Part shown: one piece after another, positions 58,950 through 64,000 of the stretch
How positions within the stretch are numbered: position 1 is the stretch's first letter
Layout of the letters: the number at the start of each line of letters is the position of its first letter
From: Trichobilharzia szidati
Taxonomy: Eukaryota > Platyhelminthes > Trematoda > Strigeidida > Schistosomatidae
Length of the DNA: 64,000 nt
NCBI GenBank assembly: GCA_944472155.2
Contig: OX235277.1
Location: 10,426,804 to 10,490,803 of the forward strand
Reading direction: 5' to 3'
Translations under genes and position numbers: made by a program
The notes under the pieces: model-generated
What the model saw: only the letters and a program-made list of their open reading frames with translations
Told to the model about the DNA's origin: nothing
Database searches by the model: none

Positions 58950-61740
58950 TTTTTGAAATCACAATTTTTCAACCAAAATTAAACAACACTGATTTATCAT
59001 TAGTACCCAAGTTGATTTGGATGACCAATTTCAGATGGCTGATCTTTCACATAACTCTCAGTCCTAATAGCAACTGACGTCAACGGGTGCGTATGATATT
59101 CATCTACTCATAATAGTGAGTAATATCTGCAAGCGATTTATGTTAGTACTAGAATGGTTTTGCCTAAAATACTAAGAGTCTTGTGTGCCAGAAAAATTCT
59201 GAACAAAATAACAGTTGATAACTGGTGTACATTTGGGGTGTTTATGTTATACAAACTTCACTAGAAAAATGTCCTGTAGATGTATTCCTAAATTTCTTCT
59301 CGTTTCATCTTCGCCATGTGTCTATTAGACGACAGTGAACATAATACTCAGAGAATCAGCCTTTTCCATCAAAATTACTGGTACCCAATAGATTTAAACC
59401 GTAAAAATGAGTTGTATACTGGATTTATTTTTATCTGATCTTTCTTCACACTTACACTTATGAATCTTTCTTCAATCTTCTGCATGCCGTTTATGCTGAG
59501 CAACTATTGTTGCTTTTACAAAATTTAACTTGACCCAATTTTCTTTTTGAAAGCTGGTGTGAGGAAGGCAGAACCCCGTCATTCCTCAGTTTACAGTTAT
59601 TTTCATTTGAAAAACTCAACCGTCTAACAACTAATTTCCATAATGTGATATAGATTCAACTTTTGAAGTTGAACAAGCCATTTCCTGAAAAGACCAAATA
59701 GTAGTTGACAATTAATAGAAAACTTACTTTCGAATTTGTTCCCACTTAACAGGTTTGAGATAAATTAGGTGTCCATTAGTTTTTGTCATGAAGGAATAAC
59801 AAAACTTATTTAGCTTTACGGGATTTTGAAATAACAATGTTCAGTGGTCTAGGACAAACACGAAAAGAATAAATAGACAGCAACATCTACTGTCAAAAAC
59901 TCCTTATACATAGTCTTCACTTACTTCTACAAAATGATATTTGTGAAATTCAATAATGTCAGCATCTCGCGAACTGAACTTTGCTGCTGAATGATGTTGA
60001 ACCGATGTCCAGAAGTCCATGCCAACAGGTGGCTCTCTGCGTATATTAAACATAGAGCTATTTGTAAAACATCTCTAATGGATTGGGGTGCGTGTTCTTT
60101 AGACATCCATTCGTTTCCTAAGCAGACAGTTTAACATAAATTCTTTAGAATATTTAATTACCATTAATTGCAAGGACCTTCAACACTGCTGAATGTGTAG
60201 GCAAATTATTACACAGCAGCTCCTAACATTTGGAGATCACGTTGATAAGTGTCTTAACAACATCACATAGAGAAACTCCACATTAAGGAAGCTGAGAGGC
60301 ACTTCTCTTAACCACTCGACCTTTCACACGGATGCATATATCAAACAAAGTGAATCACGCCACTACAGAAAAGCTGTGATGCTTACATTTTGTGGTCACA
60401 CGATATTTATCTCTATGAAAATGGGAAAACCTAATTTCAAAAGTGTGATGCACATTTGCTAAGCACAAGTGGCTTCGAAACTCTAGATTTTCGGTCACCT
60501 TTTTCTGGTTCTTCTTGTTGGAACCACAGTTTGAGCGGTTGAACGAATAACTTCGAATCTGTCGGTGAGAACAAATGTCAGTCAAATCAGTTGATAAATC
60601 TTCCTGATGTCTGACATCAACCTGACATTCTTTGACAGTTCAACAATCAACCAAACAGCACTGAGAGATAAATTCTGCGTTTAAAATCAGTCTGGTTAGT
60701 TGAAGTTCAATGTTCAACAAACACAAACGCCACAGACAAAAATATCAACAGGAAAAATGGATAGTTGAATAAGCAAAATGAGTAAAAGTGACAGCCTTAT
60801 TTTGGACAAAATCCTAACACAATTTACAGAATTCTCAGATTAATTAAATGCATAATATTTCGCCTTCATCCACTGACGTCAGTCTGTTTTATATATTATG
60901 AAGCAATACTGGTCAATCTGATATATCTACTAATCTCTAATGATAGTTTCCTGTCGTCCTCAATAAATACCGACGCAGACTGAAAATCTGCGTGAGTACA
61001 TTTAGCGAACTAGGACATATAGAGATGGTTGAAACCAAAAGAATTAGAGAAAATTTTGATGAACTGTGCCGACTGTAGATTCATATGACCCAGTTTTCTA
61101 ATCAGACGAGTATTTATAGCTACTGAACATTCTAATAGATATCGCTTGCTATTTTATAAAGTAAAAACATGTGGACTCTGGCAAAACAATCTTGAAACAA
61201 CATGCATATACGTGCACACATCAATGTAGCACTGTTGGTCATTGAAGCAATCACATGACTACAACTCAGATAAGCATACCGTTGATTCGCTAATGGCGTC
61301 AGTAGAAAAAGCAGACAAAACTGATAAATAATGAGACAAATACTCATCTGATTATACGAAAATTAGATCAGGTTTGTTCGTACATTGCTAATTTCGACTT
61401 TGGGAAACGTTCTTTGACGTTCTAGGATAACTAGGCATGGAGTATTTTATAAAAATGAGAATAACCTACGTATGAAGAATAAAATATCATTACTTATGTT
61501 ATAACTCAGTATAACTGACAGTCTAAATCGTAACATATTACCAAATCCTGTAGGTATTTCAAATTGGTTTTGTTTAGGAATATTTCAGAATCTTTTTAGG
61601 TGAAATTCAAGGTGGAAAACTGAGGAGACATTGTTGTGCTTTTGATTCTTTCGTAATGTTACGACTACATAAGGGGGTTCCAAAAGCACATCGCTATTTC
61701 GTTATTTGAAAACTTATTTAGCTGGTCAAAATAATGAACA
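58950..61740. repeat. intergenic block duplicated from 26170-28530 and 24050-25640
   Basis: The first 2.3 kb matches 26170-28530 closely. The part from about 61120 matches 24960-25640. Unit 2 thus has a single continuous version of what is split and partly doubled in unit 1. Confidence 0.85.
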
Positions 61741-62034
61741 TCAGTTTTCATTTCCTCTTCACACGACCACCTCCAGAGAACAGTCTGACCCACGACCGAC
61801 TTATCGATACGTCCTCATAGTGTTTCCATTTCATGTCCTGGTCGAGCGAAATTATTCAGTTGTCTCCTACGCATTCATCCAATCCATCTTCAATTCCTCC
61901 TACTATGATTGTGGTGTTACGTTATTGTTTTGTTGGTAGTCAAGCTTCTTTAATGTTCATTCTTATCAGATAGGTCATCTTATGGATGAATTCTTCCCTT
62001 ATGTACACCACAAGCTCCCTGATTTCAACAACTG

Positions 62035-62259
62035 ATGAATGAACACTCGAGAATGAGGAATCATTTGGCAAAAATAAATAGTCACCAACTGTTGACGGAC
62101 ATGGTCGATGAAATCAGAGTCTATGAAATGTTTAATGGCCTTGCTTCCTACTTATGCCCTTCTCATTTTGTAACCCTGAAGGGTAGCGTCAATGCGAATG
62201 TCTCATCAGTACATATTTCTCTAGATAACTTACACAGTGAATACCGGATTCCGAAGTAA
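62035..62259 (+). pseudogene. conserved frame with LINE C-terminus-like motif
   Basis: A 74-codon frame with IRVYEMFNGLASYLCPSHFV and VHISLDNLHSEYRI. The unit 2 copy near 33840-34080 has VYKMFNGLVP but stops and shifts. VYKMFNGL followed by a variable loop resembles the C-terminal region after the reverse transcriptase in CR1-like LINEs. If so, it is an old remnant carried along in the unit. An unrecognised host exon is the alternative. Confidence 0.3.
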
Positions 62260-63020
62260 CGGTCTACAGATACAATTTATCTGGTACAGTGAACCAGTGG
62301 CGAATCAGCAGAATACACATTCAACCCCAGAGTTGCAGTTAGAAACCACTATTTTGTCATCTATCGGTATCTCGTTGACTTCCACAGCTATTAATCTTAT
62401 TTCCAGGAACAGACATGCATGTGTATTCCTGTAATTACTAAAGCTGAGGTTAAGCTTCGCGTGGAAGTTCACAAATTACAATGCACATCTCTCATCACAC
62501 AGGAAAATTCGCACTCAAAATGCTCATATTCGTGATGCATGTGGCTTGAATGTGGTTGTTTCATGCATCTGAAATCCATCTGTAATATCCGAGATTTCCT
62601 TCCTAAGTAACGCAATCATTTCGATAGATGGAATGTAGGCAGGAGTACACTATAATTATCACTCACTATATTGCCTTCGTTTATCTTCGCTCGCATTTAT
62701 CAACACAAGAATCGATTACTGGTCGCTGAATACGAGTTTGTACGCATACCACACGAAATAATCGATGTCACCTATTTTAAGCCAGTGAAGGAATGTATTC
62801 AACCGCGAACATGTGAATCATACGCTGTGTAGATTGACAGTGTAATTTCCAGTGAAATTAACTACATCAGGTCACTTGACCAGCAAACTTCTGTTAACAC
62901 ATTCACAACTGGCTTGCTGATTTCGGAGATCACGTGAGATTGGCAATTACCCTGAGTTCGTGAGATGTCGAATGAAGCTGTGAATTTGTTATCAGAAAAC
63001 AAGGAATTTGTCAGAAGTGA

Positions 63021-63026
63021 TTTATT
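63021..63026 (-). terminator. poly(A) signal AATAAA of Cys-rich gene C
   Basis: AATAAA on the minus strand, 44 bases past the stop codon of gene C, at the position equivalent to that in gene A. Confidence 0.5.
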
Positions 63027-63069
63027 TCCCATTATTTCGACACCCACAAACAAATTTCACAATTCAATT

Positions 63070-63263
63070 TTAATTTCCCACTTGACATCGAGAATGTCGA
63101 CATCTATTTTCACAACAGTCTTCATCTGACCTACAAAATTCCATTCGTTGTTTACAACAAAAATGAAGACCTGTTGATTTGCGGCGTCGACAGTAAACAG
63201 TGGGACAACACTTACCAATGTGAAAAGGAGTATATATGCCATCCCGACACAAACATTCATCTC
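63070..63263 (-). CDS. secreted 12-cysteine knottin-like peptide, copy C, exon 2 only
   Basis: Exon 2 of the third family member, from the acceptor (TTTGTTTTCTTTCAAAG) at 63264 down to the stop TAA at 63070, 194 bases. The split Gly codon and reading phase fit the exon 1 of copies A and B. Twelve cysteines keep exactly the A/B spacing, and the CRRRKSTG segment is retained. The C-terminus is two residues longer (ending QVGN). Other residues differ from both A and B, mostly between the second cysteine and the first CC pair. The signal-peptide exon should lie about 1.7-1.9 kb further right, outside the window, so the gene is partial here. Function unknown, as for A and B. Confidence 0.75.
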
Positions 63264-64000
63264 CTTTGAAAGAAAACAAATATAATGACATTTGTATTTC
63301 ATGAATAAGAGTGATGCAGTTTGCTTTTAAAATGAACATTAAATTTAACGTGAAATTGTCAAGAATGAATTTATCGATAAATTATTGCGAGAAAAAACAT
63401 TCACATTACTACAATAATACCACTTGTCGTCTGGATTTGTAGGTGACCTCAGTTAAACCCAAGTAAATCGTAGTCAGAGATCAGGTTCAGTTCATAGTTG
63501 GCAGAAATTCGCCATCCATTCACGCACAATAATGTTATCAACTAGCATACATTGAAATGACGGAGATGCAGAGGGTTTATTCAAGGCAACCGAAGCATGT
63601 CCCGCAAACCCTGTCAAACTTCCTATAAACATCTGAATATCTACTGATCACTGTTATTCATCGGAATGCTAATGATTATCTCCATTGTGTTCAATGACCA
63701 GTGTGCCCTGCGTTGAAACCGACTTATTTACCTATTAGTACACAATTTTCACAAATTTTGTTCTCTGTTTCCTTTCATGCAATGTAATAATGCAGACATA
63801 TGCATATCAGTCAGCATACATTTAAACAGATCTATTCTCCTGATTCGACTATCCATCATGTGTACAACAATGAAACAGTGTGATTGACACACGAGGAGTG
63901 TTCACTCAGATGACACAAGTGAAAAAATTAAAAAATTCACGGATGTAACACAACGGTTGAGGCGAAGGCGAGGAGCTACACTGATTTGTGATCAGTTGGT

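Larger units (their letters stand above)
61970..64000. repeat. start of tandem unit 3, gene block
   Basis: Colinear with 33780 onward, without the SINE at 34283. It contains exon 2 of Cys-rich gene C. It ends at the window edge within the intron, where it follows the unit 2 version (GATCTATT...CTGATTCGACTATCCATCA). Confidence 0.85.

Noticed and set aside
1..64000. CRISPR arrays, bacterial operons, rRNA genes
   Set aside because: No regularly spaced short repeats, no ribosome-binding-site gene clusters and no rRNA-like sequence. The content is plainly eukaryotic.

Overview
The window is animal nuclear DNA, most likely from a trematode flatworm of the blood-fluke type (Schistosoma or a close relative). 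The grounds are AT-rich sequence, long intergenic stretches, split genes with GT/AG introns, and a repeat load typical of schistosomes: RTE-class LINEs (SR2/Perere style), CR1-class LINEs (SR1 style), many Penelope-like elements (PLEs) with GIY-YIG endonucleases, tRNA-derived SINEs and one Sm-alpha-like SINE. This assignment rests on element character only, not on a database match. No operons, rRNA, true tRNA genes or CRISPR arrays were seen.

The only convincing host genes are small two-exon genes on the minus strand that encode secreted cysteine-rich peptides. Three copies fall in the window: gene A (12374-14507), gene B (35111-37137) and gene C (exon 2 at 63070-63263; exon 1 lies past the right edge). 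Exon 1 encodes a signal peptide and ends in phase 1. Exon 2 encodes a mature peptide with twelve cysteines at identical spacing in all three copies, and its C-terminal six follow the inhibitor-cystine-knot (knottin) pattern. Between A and B the signal exon and the intron sequence beside exon 2 are about 95-97 percent identical, but the mature exon is only about 63 percent identical at the DNA level and about 44 percent at the protein level, nearly all of it amino-acid changing. Such a reversed pattern marks diversifying selection. A second candidate secreted gene (15331-16023 and 37962-38648, minus strand) lies just upstream of A and of B and was duplicated with them.

Layout: 0-11.5 kb is LINE, SINE and PLE debris, including a long but broken RTE element (840-4910). 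11.5-33.8 kb is tandem unit 1, 33.8-62.0 kb is unit 2, and 62.0 kb to the end is the start of unit 3. Within each unit the gene block (gene A/B/C plus the upstream ORF) is followed by an intergenic block whose pieces reappear in order in the next unit (19.4-20.8 with 49.7-50.9; 21.0-22.1 with 55.0-56.3; 23.2-24.0 with 58.1-58.9; 26.2-28.5 with 59.0-61.3). Units differ mainly by later insertions: SINEs at 34283 and 55860, PLEs at 17.5, 39.0, 50.9 and 56.4 kb, and RTE pieces.

The genes do not form a pathway. The picture is a tandemly expanding, fast-evolving family of secreted disulfide-rich peptides inside a transposon-rich segmental duplication.
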